A stretch of DNA of 64,000 nucleotides, from assembly GCA_949358305.1 (NCBI GenBank), contig OX442319.1, positions 2,728,001-2,792,000 of the forward strand, given 5' to 3'. The notes beneath the pieces were generated by a model that was not told the origin of the DNA, did not search any database, and saw only the letters and a list, made by a program, of their open reading frames with translations. The position numbers were made by a program, and so were the translations under genes. Below, in pieces: positions 45,801 to 56,782 of the stretch (positions are counted from its first letter, which is position 1; each line of letters begins with the position of its first letter). The stretch comes from Strigamia acuminata (taxonomy: Eukaryota > Arthropoda > Chilopoda > Geophilomorpha > Linotaeniidae).

Positions 45801-48800
45801 AAACAGGAGACGAAAGATCCACTCGTAATTCAGGCGTGCGACAGCGACGATGAAGATCTGGGCAACGGATTCCCGTTCACGTTCGTGCTGGACCCGTCCG
45901 CGGACGAAACCATCGCCAACACCTTCCAGATTCAGAGCGAACACGTCCGAACCGCGTCAGTGTACGTCAAACGACCTTTAGACCGAGAACAGCAAAAGCG
46001 ATTCAAGATTCCCATACGAATATCGGACAGCGGGAAACCTACTCAGGTCGGCACGAGCACCCTGACCGTCATCGTTGGCGATTTAAACGACGAAGTTATG
46101 ACGGATGGAACCACCGACATCATGGTTTATGCGTTCAAAGGTGAGAAAATATTAGTTTTGACGTTGGAAATATTTATTTTATATTTGTTTTTGTTTGATT
46201 ATTTCAGGGAAGACGACGACGAATGAAATAATCGGAAGAGTTTACGCGAAAGATAAGGACGATTGGGATTGGACGGATAAGAATTATTCGTGGTCGGATG
46301 CGCCGAGCAATTTTCTTTTGAACCAGACGACCGGGGAGTTGACCATGTTGAAAAGCACTCGAGAAGGTGTCTACACTTTTACCGTACATATTAGCGATTT
46401 TGTGAGGAAAGAGAACGCAAAGTCGATCGTGACTGTGACTGTGAAAGCGATTTCCGAGGAAGCGGTTATGAAGTCTGGGTCCATTCGCATCAAAGATATG
46501 ACGGAAGAGGAGTTTATTGAAAGGGTTTGTAGTTTTCAGCTCGGATAGTTTAGGGTTGGTGGGGATTATAGTGAAATTTTGAATTTCAAACAATAAAAAT
46601 TAAGTTTTCAAGAGTAAAAATTTACATTTGTCAATTTTTTTTAGTAAAAATTGACATTTTTACATTTTTTTGACATTTTTTCGGGTAAAAATTGACATTT
46701 GACATTTTTTTGACATTTTTTCGAGTAAAAATTGACATTTTTACATTTTTTTGAGTAATAATTTACATTTTTACATTTTTTTGAGTAATAATTTACATTT
46801 GTCAATTTTTTTGAGTAAAAATTGACATTTACATTTTTTTTACATTTTTTCGAGTAAAAATTGACATTTTTACATTTTTTTGAGTAATAATTTACATTTT
46901 TACATTTTTTTGAGTAATAATTTACATTTTTACATTTTTTTGAGTAATAATTTACATTTGTCAATTTTCTTGAGTAAAAATTGACATTTTCACATTTTTT
47001 TGAGTAATAATTTACATTGTTACATTTATACTAAACCCCCATTCACATTCAGTAAACATTTAATTAATTTTATTGTATTATTATTATTATTATTCTAGGG
47101 AACAGACGGTCTGAGCAAGAGAGATTTACTGCGCATGAAAATAGTTGAGATTTTAGGAACGAACGATGTCGAAATATTCACGGTAATGAAATCCAACAGA
47201 CCCGGCATGCTGGATGTACGTTTTGCCGCCCGTGGAAGCCCCTACTACAAGCCGGAAAAAATGAACGGTTTATTGACCCGACATAGCTCAGAAGTAAAAT
47301 TAAATTAAAAAAAAGAAATCCAATAGAATGATTAACATTGAATTGCAAATATTTTTTTTTTTTATCTAGATCGAAAGCGAACTGGACGTCAAAATCGAAA
47401 TGATCGGCATCGACGAATGCCTCTACGAGTTCTACAATTGCGAGAGCAGTTGCAGCAACGAACTCGTCATCTACGACAAACCGTACACCGTGAGTGCCAA
47501 GAACACGGCTCTCGTCGGCATTCGCGCTTTCGTCAAACACAACTGCGTTTGCGCCGCGCGCGAGGATTTCCATTCCGAAACCGCGTGCAAATGGAATTCG
47601 TGTTACAATCGCGGGGAGTGCAAGTTGGAGCACAATGGCATCAAGTATGTCCAATATTTATAAAAAAAAAATATTTTTTTTTATTAATTTTTTTGTTTTA
47701 ATTTTTAGATGTAAATGCGAACGAGGCTTCGACGGTCCTCGGTGTCAACAGACGACGCGGAGTTTCAATGGAGACGGGTACGCTTGGTTTCCGCCTTTAG
47801 CTCTTTGCGAGAACTCGCATTTGAGTTTCGAGTTCATAACCAAAGACGGAGATGGATTGATATTTTATAACGGACCGATAGCCGAGCCGTTGTCGTCGGA
47901 ATTGGTGCAGGATTTTATGTCGTTTGAATTGGAAGGAGGAAAACCTCGACTTCTCGTCGATTACGGGTCTGGCACGGCCGAAATAATCGTTTCGAAAAGC
48001 AAGATGTTGAACGACAGCGAATGGCATCGGATCGATATTTCTTGGGAGACGGAGGTATAAAAACTTGCATTTTAGGCAAAAATATCGAGTTTGACGCTCA
48101 AAAATTCAATTTTTTCTGCATAGACTAATGCAATGAATTATTTTTGTAGTTGGTGACTCTCACCGTGGACTTATGTGTAGACATCTCCGCCGTCGTGTAC
48201 GACGGAAAGTCTTCGGTGGCCGAACGTGTTCGCTGCGAAGCTAGCGGAACTCCCCCAGGATTTAACGAATTTCTCAACGTCAACACGCCGATCCAATTGG
48301 GAGGCGTCTCGCACCCGCCACTGCAGAATTACAAATGGCTCTATCGGTACAACACCAACGGGTTCAGCGGATGCATCAAAAATTTCGTCCACAACAGCGA
48401 AGTAAGAAGAAATCAATGGCTTCGAAATGCATTTAGTAAATAATGATAAAATAAAAATTGTTTTAGATGTACGATCTGGGAAATCCGGGAAAAGAATCGA
48501 GCACGAAAACCGGTTGCCCCCAAACCGAAGACGCCTGCCAAGAAAACCAAATCATCCAACCGTGCAACAACGGTCACTGCCTCGGCGACATGAACGGCAA
48601 CGCCAAATGCATCTGCCATCCAGGCTACATGGGCAACAACTGCGAAAAAGGCACTAAACCGATCACCTAAAATCGATCCAAAAATCGTTTATTTATTATA
48701 TTAATTTATTTATTTATTTACAGAAACAATTCCGAGCATGTTCAAAAACGACTCGTACGTCAAATACACATTCATGTCGAACCCGAACCACGAAAACGAA

Positions 48801-50317
48801 TTTAAATCGGAAATCCAGCTTCGGTTTCGCGCCGACATGCCCAACGGCGAGCTGATGCACGTGCAGGGCAACCACCACGAGTACATGTTGCTCGAAATCA
48901 AAGAACGGCGGCTGCAATTCCGTTACAACTTAAACGAAATGGACAAATTGAACGAACACGTCGTTTACCTCTCGTCCTTCCAAGCCAACGACGGCTACTG
49001 GCACACGGTCAACGTCGTCCGGTACGGCGCCTCGGCCAGTCTGTCCGTCGACGGCGGCGGCGGCAAACTCTTCAACGAAACCTTCAACTTCAACGACTTC
49101 CATCAGTTGATCAGCGTTCTCAGCGACGGAATCGTTCTCGGAGGACGGAAAGACTTTCAAAGCGGCGAAGTGCCAGATTACGAAAACGGTAAAACGATTA
49201 AACAAGACGACGGAACGTTTTGATTTCGATTGATTTCGATTTTCTAGGTTGTTTGGACGACGTGCGCTTCGATCGCATCACGCAGCACTTGCCGATGCCA
49301 CCGGCCGAAAACCGATCCGATTACGCCGAAGTGTTCAACTATTCGCAAGTCGAGTCCGGCTGCGATCCGAAGGCGTGTCTGCTGGCCAAGTGCCCGGACA
49401 ACATGTACTGCGAAGACCTTTTCTTCAACCACGACTGCAGGTGCAGCGCGGGCTTCGTGATGGACGGAATGGGGCAGTGCGTGGACGTCGACGAGTGCGA
49501 GGACATTCACATTTGCGAGAACGGCGGCACGTGCAAAAACCTGCTCGGCGGCTTCCTTTGCTTCTGCCCGCCGACGCACACCGGCACGTTCTGCGAAATC
49601 TTACAGGAAAAACACTCGCTGAATTTGAGCATGGGTGCTCTGGCCGCCATTTTGGCCTCGTTTTTCGCCGTTTGCAGTAAGACGAGATATTTTTTTCATT
49701 TATTAATTTGCTAATTGTTTTTTTTTTTTTTTTTTTTTTTATTTTTAAATAGTTCTGGTGTTACTGCTCATTGTTTACACGCGGCAACGACGCACCAATT
49801 ACGGGCTGGTCGATCCGGACGAAGACATCCGGGAGAACATCATAAATTACAACGACGAAGGCGGCGGAGAGGACGATATGCACACCTACGACATTGGACC
49901 GTTGCGGATCCCCGTGGACGCGTCGGGAATGCCACTAAGTGCCAAACCGGGACCGGAAAAACCCTACAAGGAACCAATGCAAAACAGAGCTTGTAATTTC
50001 ATTTATTTATTTAAAAATTTTGAATTTTGAATTAAATTTTAAATGTTTTTTATTGATTAGATTCACCCGATGAACCGAATGTCGGCGAATTTATCAGCAG
50101 CAATTTGGGAAAAGCGGACGACGATCCGGAGTCGCTGCCGTTGGACGACCTGCGAGTGTACGCCTACGAAGGTGGCGGGAGTGACGCGGGGTCGTTGAGC
50201 TCGTTGGCGTCCGGGACGGACGATAACGAGCAGGACTTTGACTACCTCAACGGATGGGGTCCCCGATTCCAGAAGTTGGCGGACATGTACGGACAAGGCG
50301 AGAGCGAGGAGGAGTGA
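36848..50317 (+). CDS. CadN: CadN classical N-cadherin of arthropod type, complete, 28 exons
   Basis: This is a homophilic adhesion receptor linked to actin through catenins. Exons: 36848-37056, 39830-39923, 39984-40083, 40263-40661, 40725-41095, 41518-41859, 41929-42119, 42184-42373, 42435-42611, 42683-42860, 42914-43057, 43120-43235, 43302-43595, 43660-43852, 43926-44670, 45412-45545, 45599-45741, 45807-46140, 46208-46524, 47099-47293, 47370-47644, 47709-48054, 48150-48401, 48467-48650, 48724-49188, 49248-49676, 49753-49992, 50061-50317; 7314 nt, 2437 residues. The signal peptide begins [11 protein letters not shown]; an in-frame ATG 96 nt upstream is less suitable. About twelve cadherin linkers (e.g. 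[22 protein letters not shown]) are followed by EGF, laminin-G, EGF, laminin-G, a Cys-rich/EGF region, a transmembrane helix and a catenin-binding tail ([20 protein letters not shown]). The intron at 48651-48723 appears to use a GC donor. Confidence 0.95.
37691..38568. promoter_or_regulatory. Cluster of GCCATTTT (YY1/Pho-like) motifs in CadN intron 1
   Basis: Six copies of GGCCATTTT, CGCCATTTT or their inverse lie within 0.9 kb: about 37692, 37900, 38064, 38242, 38262 (inverse) and 38558 (inverse). One, GCCGCCATTTTG, matches the vertebrate YY1 and fly Pho consensus well. In fly genes such clusters can mark Polycomb response elements or intronic enhancers. The regulatory role here is inferred only from motif density. 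Confidence 0.4.
38990..39470. repeat. Degenerate tandem repeat in CadN intron 1
   Basis: Units of about 30 bp (AATGTCCAAATATTCATAAA drifting into CTTGAAGAAAATTCTTCAAA) run in tandem. The more distal copies are the most alike. An open frame across part of it (39109-39309) is not coding. Confidence 0.75.
41096..41517. repeat. 19-bp minisatellite filling CadN intron 5
   Basis: The intron is almost entirely tandem TATTTGAAATTTTTTATTT units (19 bp), alternating with a longer form containing GGAATTTTTGTTAAAAATTT. Several adjacent units are identical, which points to recent expansion. The neighbouring CadN introns are about 60-70 bp. Confidence 0.92.
44710..45350. repeat. 20-bp minisatellite in CadN intron 15
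   Basis: About 30 tandem copies of a 20-bp unit, GATCAAAAATTGGATTTTTT, fill this intron (44671-45411). Variants (AAATATTGG, TTTTAGATC, TTATTTTGATC) occur in blocks, showing stepwise spread. Each unit junction makes the palindrome TTTTTGATCAAAAA. The surrounding exons are unaffected. Confidence 0.95.
46610..47030. repeat. Tandem repeat in CadN intron 19
   Basis: Units built from TTGACATTTTTACATTTTTT plus GAGTAATAA or GAGTAAAAA recur in tandem. On the minus strand they give a 107-codon open frame repeating [10 protein letters not shown], which is a product of the repeat and not a gene. Confidence 0.9.
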
Positions 50318-51183
50318 GTGAGAACGTCGGGTGCATTTTAAACTGCCAGATTTTGTACTTTTGATATCGGCGTTTATTTTCTACGAGTTTACGAGCGAAA
50401 AGTGGACAAACTATTTTTATTTTAAATTTTAAAGCCGGAAAATTATTTTGAGAGGAAATTTAGGGCGAAAACACAATTTTTGTATCAGAGAACCGTCCAA
50501 GCTCTGACAAGGTGCCTCGACTTGTGGTTGGATTAGCAAGTGTTGTCTTCGTGTACGGAAGGATGAATGGTCAGGTGCCTCCATTTTAGATTTTAGTGTT
50601 GATGATTAATTTATGAAATTCTGGTTCGTAATTTGGGGCCAATTTTTGAAATTGAATTTTGATAGCGTTTTTAGGTAAGAGAACCAAAGCCAGTGGTGCC
50701 ATAAAGAACCACTTCATTAATTTAAGTTAGTTTTGTTGTTTTCGTTTTTAATTATTTGTATTATTGTTGTTTTTATTTTAAAAATCAATCAAGTGATTCG
50801 TGGTTTTGGTTGTTGTCATTAGAGTAGTCATTTATTCAACATTCCAATTTTTGTTTTTTAATTTTTGTTTTTTAATTTTGATCATAAATTTTTCATCCTG
50901 TGATACTTTTATAAAAATTTAAAATGTTTTCTAATTATCTAAATAAAAATACATCAATTGATTTTATGTTTTTGTGATTTTATACTTAAAAAACACATTT
51001 TGTAAACGAGATGTTGAAAGAAGTTGAAATCTACTGTCAGGGGCTTCACTGCAATCATTCTGCCCATTGCAGCACAGTGGATTATTCCCATTGTGGGGTT
51101 TTGTTCTGGCAGGAACACGAACACGTATTTCCGAATTTAAATTATTCGGCAACACGTTTGTATTCCGGGCTTTTAAGAATACC
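50318..51183. other. CadN 3' untranslated and flanking region
   Basis: No coding exon is seen downstream of the CadN stop. An AATAAA hexamer at about 50942 is a candidate polyadenylation signal. The last 200 bp has short open frames without recognisable content. Confidence 0.45.
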
Positions 51184-51432
51184 ATTTCTCATTTTTTCAA
51201 AGTATTTTCACATGTATTACCGATTAAATCTTGTCTAAAAATGTGCAGAATTGAATGATAAATCTACAATAAGTCACAACATATCTTCTAAAATCAAATT
51301 CGGTTATTTGTGCGCGGCTGACGCAGGTCCATACGACATGTGGGACAGGTAAAGTGTTGTTGCAACCAAGTGTCGATACAATTACAATGGAAAACATGGT
51401 GACAGGGGAGTTTCTTGACCGACTGGCCGCGC
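51184..51432. repeat. Duplicated segment A, proximal copy (RING 3' end)
   Basis: This segment matches 57847-58093 with only scattered differences and covers the end of the RING finger and its 3' flank. Homology stops abruptly inside the RING domain at GACTGGCC. The adjoining unit B is at 52150-52322. The two units are adjacent in the distal copy but about 0.7 kb apart here. Confidence 0.85.
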
Positions 51433-51760
51433 TTCTGCAGATCAAAGCAAACAGTGCAGTTATCCGAACTGTCAACCTCCAGCTCGATCGGCGTAATTCC
51501 ACCAAAAGCGGAGGCTCTTCGGATTGAAGACGTTGTAGTTGTCGTCGTAGTTGTTGAAAGAGTTGTAGTTCTCGTTCTCCTTCTCGTTCTCGTTGTTGTT
51601 GTAGTTGTTGTTGTCGTTGTTGTCGTCGTTGTTGCAGTTGTGCTTGTAGTTGTCCTTGTCGTTGTCCTTGTAGTTGTCCTCCTTGTAGTAGATATGCACG
51701 AAGTAATGCTCGTTCGATATCATCGCTAAGATCGACGAATCTTCCTTCTATGCTTGCCAT
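51294..51760 (-). pseudogene. RING-H2 finger ubiquitin-ligase-like gene with broken frame
   Basis: From an ATG at 51760 the frame reads MASIEGRFVDLSDDIERALL and then a Gln-rich tract of about 60 residues. The C-terminal part is a complete RING-H2 finger, a zinc-binding domain typical of E3 ubiquitin ligases: CTVC, a 14-residue spacer, CHHVFHCNC, then CPTC, ending in a stop at 51294-51296. The finger is in a different frame from the start: the shift lies in or just after the CAA-rich tract (about 51500-51690), and the RING frame has a stop just upstream with no ATG after it. No plausible intron resolves this. It is therefore either an intronless gene disrupted by repeat slippage or a sequencing error in the tract. 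Every metal ligand is intact, which argues for recent loss or an error. A truncated duplicate lies at 57958-58093. Confidence 0.65.
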
Positions 51761-52149
51761 TTTTTTTTTCAGGAATTTTTAAAACGGAACCATTCTTCAA
51801 CGTTTGCGACTTTAATTATATGAGACACCACCAAATCGACTCTTTAAGTAGAGGGAAAGTGCTTTCGTCGCAAAGACGTTCGTGTAAAAATTAGTAGGTC
51901 TTTTGTTTGTAACGTTGTACAGACGTTTATGGTAATCAAATGGGTTTACTTGTAATTTGTCGGATCGTTGAAGCTAATTGACAGATGTGGACAGAAAAGT
52001 GACACTATATTCCCTGATGGCATCTGTTTTAACTTTTAAACTTGTAAGAAAAATTTAATCAAGTTTTCACAACATAAAATTCCCTCATCATTTACGCTTA
52101 GCGCCTTCTAGTGATCAATATTTGAAACAGGTTTATTTTCAAAGCCTCT

Positions 52150-52322
52150 TTGGGAGTGTAATTACAGCAGATACTTCACGTCAAAAACAAAATTGCTTGT
52201 ATTCGATTTGGAAGACAATAAACAAAGAATTGGAATCGGCAATGACTGTAAAAATCGTGCACACGTTTGTCAAGTGCAAAACACACAACATCCACAAAAG
52301 ACTCGGGGATCCTGTTTTATCA
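52150..52322. repeat. Duplicated segment B, proximal copy
   Basis: This segment is nearly identical to 58092-58260 (shared stretches include AATTACAGCAGATACT and CAACATCCACAAAAGACTCG). It lies upstream of the RING start. It does not code for anything recognisable. Confidence 0.85.
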
Positions 52323-52463
52323 GGAAGAGTTTTGCCTTCTTTTTCATCTACTTACTATTGTCATTCTTCTTCAAACTCAAGTAAATGTGGTATTTTATAC
52401 ATTTACACTCAATTCATTAGCAATTTTTCGAGCAGACTGATTTTTATTTACAGTCAAATGGAA

Positions 52464-52590
52464 AATGTAATCTCGGCTGAACGAAGTGAAGCGGAGCGAA
52501 GCGGAGCGAACGAGTGAAAGCCGATAGCATTCACTCGTGTAATTGGAGGTTTAACAGGAGATGGCGCTACTAGTCGGGTTACGTCAGTCT
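52464..52590. repeat. DIRS terminal repeat, low-coordinate end
   Basis: The outer edge AATGTAATCTCGGCTGAACG is followed by a GAAGCGGAGC-rich stretch, then CATTCACTC and the shared terminal core ending GGGTTACGTCA. In element orientation this is the right ITR, being next to the internal complementary region. It is about 64 bp longer at its tip than the other ITR. Confidence 0.85.
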
Positions 52591-52773
52591 TAAAAGCTAT
52601 ATCCTGGAAAAAAGGAAGTGAAGGAAAAAATGGAGTCAACAACAGCACCGAGTTGACGGTAAGCGTATTTACGATATTTCTTAATTATAAGCGTTAGAGT
52701 GTAACTAAAAGTTATTAGCTGGAGGTAAATGGAGACCAAATGAATTAGTTGTGACAAGGGAGGATGTGGTGGG

Positions 52774-52900
52774 TCCTGTTAAACCTCCAATTACACGAGT
52801 GAATGCTATCGGCTTTCACTCGTTCGCTCCGCTTCGCTCCGCTTCACTTCGTTCAGCCGAGATTACATTCACTCTTTGTAATCTCCGGCTAAACAGGAGA
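52774..52900. repeat. DIRS internal complementary region (circle-junction complement)
   Basis: 52774-52869 is the reverse complement of 52464-52559. 52867-52900 is the reverse complement of 57217-57250. The overlap is ATT at 52867-52869. In the DIRS model this region templates completion of the element ends and reproduces the junction of a circular intermediate. Confidence 0.88.
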
Positions 52901-52998
52901 CTTGAAAGGTAACTTTTTTCCATAGGATAAAAATAAAAATGTTTTGGAAAAAACAAGTTTAACAATTTTTCAGTTTAATCATTTTTTATTTTATGAAA

Positions 52999-53463
52999 TT
53001 ATTTTGGAATCGGTCTGTTTAGGACTGATTCTTGAAAAGCATTGTGGTTGACAATAGTTTTGTTGTAGAACCTCGCGAATGTTTGTTCGGAGGTCCAACC
53101 GGCAACACCTAATATTTGTTGCACCGGAATAACACTGGCGGCTGCACTGGTGGCCGCAGCTCGCGTCGAATGAGCACCGAACTCTTGACGGTAAACCGTA
53201 TGGTGACCCGCACGAGAATCTTGTGCATAGTTTTGGAGTTGAAAATTACAGCGTCGGTTGACACTGTCATTTCCGAGGTTTTCAATTGTTGCAGTGAGCT
53301 TACTCTAGCTGCAGTAGTTAAGCAAGCAGAATAAGTGTCTTTTCTTGTAGACATATCCAATCTAAGTTGTCGTGTGGCCAGAGTTTGCGCAATTCGTTGA
53401 GAGCCAAACCCACATCCCATGTTGCCACGTACCGTGGCAGACTAGGTCGTAAATTAGTAACTC
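52999..53463 (-). pseudogene. DIRS tyrosine recombinase, frameshifted
   Basis: Minus-strand translation gives three consecutive pieces of a DIRS-like YR domain in different frames. An N-terminal part contains PSLPRYVATWDVGLALNELR. A middle part (LTTAARVSSLQQLKT) contains the first catalytic Arg region. An uninterrupted C-terminal part of about 93 codons carries the His-x-x-Arg box (FGAHSTRAAATSAA) and the nucleophile Tyr in AGWTSEQTFARFY. The TAA stop is at 52999-53001. The catalytic Arg, His, Arg and Tyr are all visible, but two frame changes and the missing 5' part make it non-functional as it stands. This box pattern is typical of DIRS, Ngaro and PAT recombinases rather than phage integrases. 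Confidence 0.85.
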
Positions 53464-55690
53464 CTTTTAGAGTGCGAACTACTATTAGTTGTTAGACAAC
53501 AACGAATACATTATTGTATGTGTTACATTCCATTTCTTCGCTTTCTCTTTGGCAAACGATTTCGATATGGACTTCGATCGTAATTCGATGGACTATTCCA
53601 GATAAATAATATGGGTTTGTGAAAATAATCCTATTTATGTAAAAAGTTTTACTTTGTAATCAGGTATATCCTTATTTTTTATAAGTATGAAAATAAATAT
53701 ATTTATTTATTAACCTGTTTACTTAATCGAAATTATACGTGGCTAGTTCAGATTCATATTTCAGAATGCAATGATTTTTTTGATCTTATTTCGAATTCTT
53801 TCGAAATTGCGATTTCTTGTAATCGCGTTCTTTGTTGTTATCCAACACATGCTTTCTTTTCAGAATAGACAGTATCTGCCGTATTTTCTAGGTGGGCATG
53901 ATTATGTCCCAGTCGGCTTAATTTTCAGCCTCCGATGATAAGTTTTAAAAAGTCTTACCGAGTGGTAAAATTAACTTTTTTACGATAAATTTCATTTCTT
54001 GCAAAATAAATTTAGATTCAGATCTCGGTTACAGATGATGTTAATGAAAAATCTCTCATTTATCTTAAATATTTCAAGGGATCCCTTACGTATGGTGATT
54101 CGATAGAATTTCCACTTGTGGCGACGCAAATTTATCAATTGATCTTAATGTATCGTTATTCAAGTATGAACGACATAAAATGTTTTATTTAAATAAAACT
54201 TTATAAAAACCAAGTGTTTTCCAATCTTATTGAAAAGTAATGCAAATAAAGTATTCGTTTGAATTCTTATTAACTGCGCTTAATAATCAGGGATTTAAAA
54301 GGTCATCTGGTTTATTCATATTCGTAATATCTATTAAATAGTCGAAATGTTTGACGTGTTGTTCTTACAACAAACTAGAGAAAAAGCAAGTGCTTTAACT
54401 TGGTAATATATTATACTTTCAAGTGTAAAAGGTGATGGTCTGGATTGACCTAACTTCTAAAATATTCCAATTTTATTTTAAAAAGGGACTTTTAATATTG
54501 AAATGTTCTTTTGAACGATCTGCTACTACATACAATTAGTGTGCAGATGGCTTCAAAAAAGTTCTTGAACTGAATAAATACTTATAGTTCTGGTAAATAT
54601 GTTTACCATTTTGTAAAATCAGAATAAAATAAATTGATTCATTTACCAATTTGATATGTATTCTATTTATTTTGAGAATGAAGAGTAAACTTTATTCCTT
54701 TTTCCCGTACTGAAATGATTCGATTTTTGCAATTCGCAAAGTTTACCTATTTGCCTTTAAGAATTTTAGCATTAAAGTGAATGCAACTTTCTTTCTTGTA
54801 ATTGACAGCACAAGAATAAAGCGGAATATTTTTAGACATTATAGATAAATTTCTGTTCCTATTTATTTCAATCGAAACTTTTTCCAGTAAATTTGTCTAA
54901 ACCAATCTCATTCACTTTCGTAAATGCGTACAAGAGAACTGTGACACTCTGATTCGATATAAGTTATAAATCGAAATAAACAAAGATTGTGATTAAAACA
55001 ATCTGAATTCACGATTGAAAAATTGTTAATAACAATTAGGAAGCACGCTAAATCGTTGGATTCTTGGCGCTTCTGGTTTCTAGGCAAAGCAGCTGTAAAA
55101 TGTTTTCATCGGATTAGAACATTCGAGCGATAATCCTTGCCTTGTTGGATTTTACTATTTTAAAATCACGGTCTTGATTATACGAAACGAAAGTAAGGTT
55201 GATCAGGTATGAGGTATGTGTTAATCTTGTAACCAAAATTTGAGAACAAATAAACCTGTTCTTTAAACAGTATCGACTTTCCTTTGTACTTATTTCCCAA
55301 ATAAAAGTTGGTGTAAGTGTCTGATAACTTTTTTGTCAATTTCTTGAAATGGCCGATTGAAAATAATTCGAATTTGAATTCGGTGAAAACGACGTTCCGT
55401 AGGCGGACAAAACAACGATAAATTCGGACTGAATTTTATAATTTCCCGTGGTAGATTTATAAAATAATTTTTATTTATTAACCTGTTTATGGTTTTACCA
55501 CGTGGTAGAATTCTCGTTTTACGAAGATGTTCGATTTTTCTACAGAAAATCAAAATTAAAGTGAATATTTTTCACTTCTTGTGATTCTAATACAAGATCT
55601 TTATAACTAAATTTAGTTATGACTTAAATTTCGGTCAAAACCTACTTTTCATTTTCATGCGCACAAACTTCCCGATCAATTTGCATTCAA
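53464..55690. other. AT-rich middle of the DIRS element, no reverse transcriptase found
   Basis: Reverse transcriptase, RNase H and methyltransferase domains would be expected here. No open frame above 90 codons and no catalytic YxDD-like box was found on the minus strand. A direct repeat of 16-18 bp (ATTTATTAACCTGTTTA) occurs near 53703 and again near 55477, so the stretch between could be a separate insertion. The function is unknown. Confidence 0.5.
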
Positions 55691-56159
55691 TGTGACCCCA
55701 ACGAGCGGTGGTCCGCCCATCTGTCTAGTGGCTCGCCCATCTGTCTAGTGGCTCTCAAGAACTCGCAAGCCGAAACAACTGGGCGACAGGGGAGATTGGG
55801 ATGACGGAATCGGAACATGTTCGATTCGTCAGTAATAGGAACGGATAAATTAACCATATTATCCGGGATGACGGGATCAGAAACATTGTTCGATCCGTCT
55901 GCGTATGTACCGTTTACGGTTGGATCCGAAGCGGATAAAATTACCGGTCCGCCTGCGACGACAGGGGTATTCGCAAGGACGGGGTTCAAAAACAAAGCTT
56001 GTCCCAATATTTGGATCCGTTCCGCCTGTAACAACAGGGGCAATCGCCAGTGCGGGGCTAAAAAACAAGTTTTCCCGACTAATGGATCCGCTTCGCCTGT
56101 GACGACAGGGGATTTTGCCAGAACGAGGTTCAAAACAAAGTTTGTCCTGATATTTGGAT

Positions 56160-56425
56160 TCGTTCCGCCTGTAACGACAGGGGCATTCCGCTCCGCCTGT
56201 AACGACAGGGGCATTCCGCTCCGCCTGTAACGACAGGGGCATTCCGCTCCGCCTGTAACGACAGGGGCATTCCGCTCCGCCTGTAACGACAGGGGCATTC
56301 CGCTCCGCCTGTAACGACAGGGGCATTCCGCTCCGCCTGTAACGACAGGGGCATTCCGCTCCGCCTGTAACGACAGGGGCATTCCGCTCCGCCTGTAACG
56401 ACAGGGGCATTCCGCTCCGCCTGTG
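56160..56425. repeat. 28-bp minisatellite inside the DIRS element
   Basis: About ten tandem copies of a 28-bp unit (CCGCCTGTAACGACAGGGGC then ATTCCGCT) are almost identical. Degenerate copies of the CCTGTGACGACAGGGG core continue on both sides (55960-56590). 28 is not a multiple of three and the unit has no stop in any minus-strand frame, so three long frames (280, 240 and 110 codons) stay open together, each cycling through PVVTGGAE, CPCRYRRSG and PLSLQAERN. Confidence 0.92.
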
Positions 56426-56782
56426 ACGACAGGGGATTTCGCCAGAACAGAGTACAAAACACAGTTTGTCCAGACTATTGGATCTGCTCCGCCTGTGACG
56501 ACAGGGGATTTCGCCAGAAAGGAGTACAAAACACAGTTTGTCCCGACTATTGGATCTGCTCGGGATCTGCTCCGCCTGTGACGACAGGGGAAGTCGCAAG
56601 AACGGGGTTCAAAAAAATAAAAATTTTTGTTCCGTTTACGGAAGTCGGAACGGATATATTAACCGTTCCGTCCGTAGCGATAAGGTTTCTTTGCGGTAAA
56701 ACGACAACCGTTTCCGCCGGCTGTTTATCCAACACATGTTAGAAAGCCAAGACGTCCAGCCAAGACGTTAGTGGTCAGCGGT

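Noticed and set aside
46641-46964. 107-codon frame repeating [10 protein letters not shown]
   Set aside because: It is the translation of the CadN intron 19 tandem repeat and lies antisense within an intron.
51415-51729. Val-rich 104-codon plus-strand frame
   Set aside because: It is the antisense shadow of the CAA-rich tract of the RING gene.
53116-53420. Plus-strand and alternate-frame ORFs in the recombinase region
   Set aside because: The minus-strand reading in shifting frames carries all DIRS recombinase boxes; the others are shadows.
53703-55495. Pair of ATTTATTAACCTGTTTA direct repeats as a possible LTR or target duplication
   Set aside because: The repeat is only 16-18 bp, AT-rich, and neither flank shows terminal-repeat structure. 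It is kept only as a hint of an insertion.
55687-56599. Overlapping frames of 280, 240 and 110 codons on the minus strand
   Set aside because: They are three phases of the same 28-bp minisatellite in a DIRS element. I list the repeat instead of three proteins.
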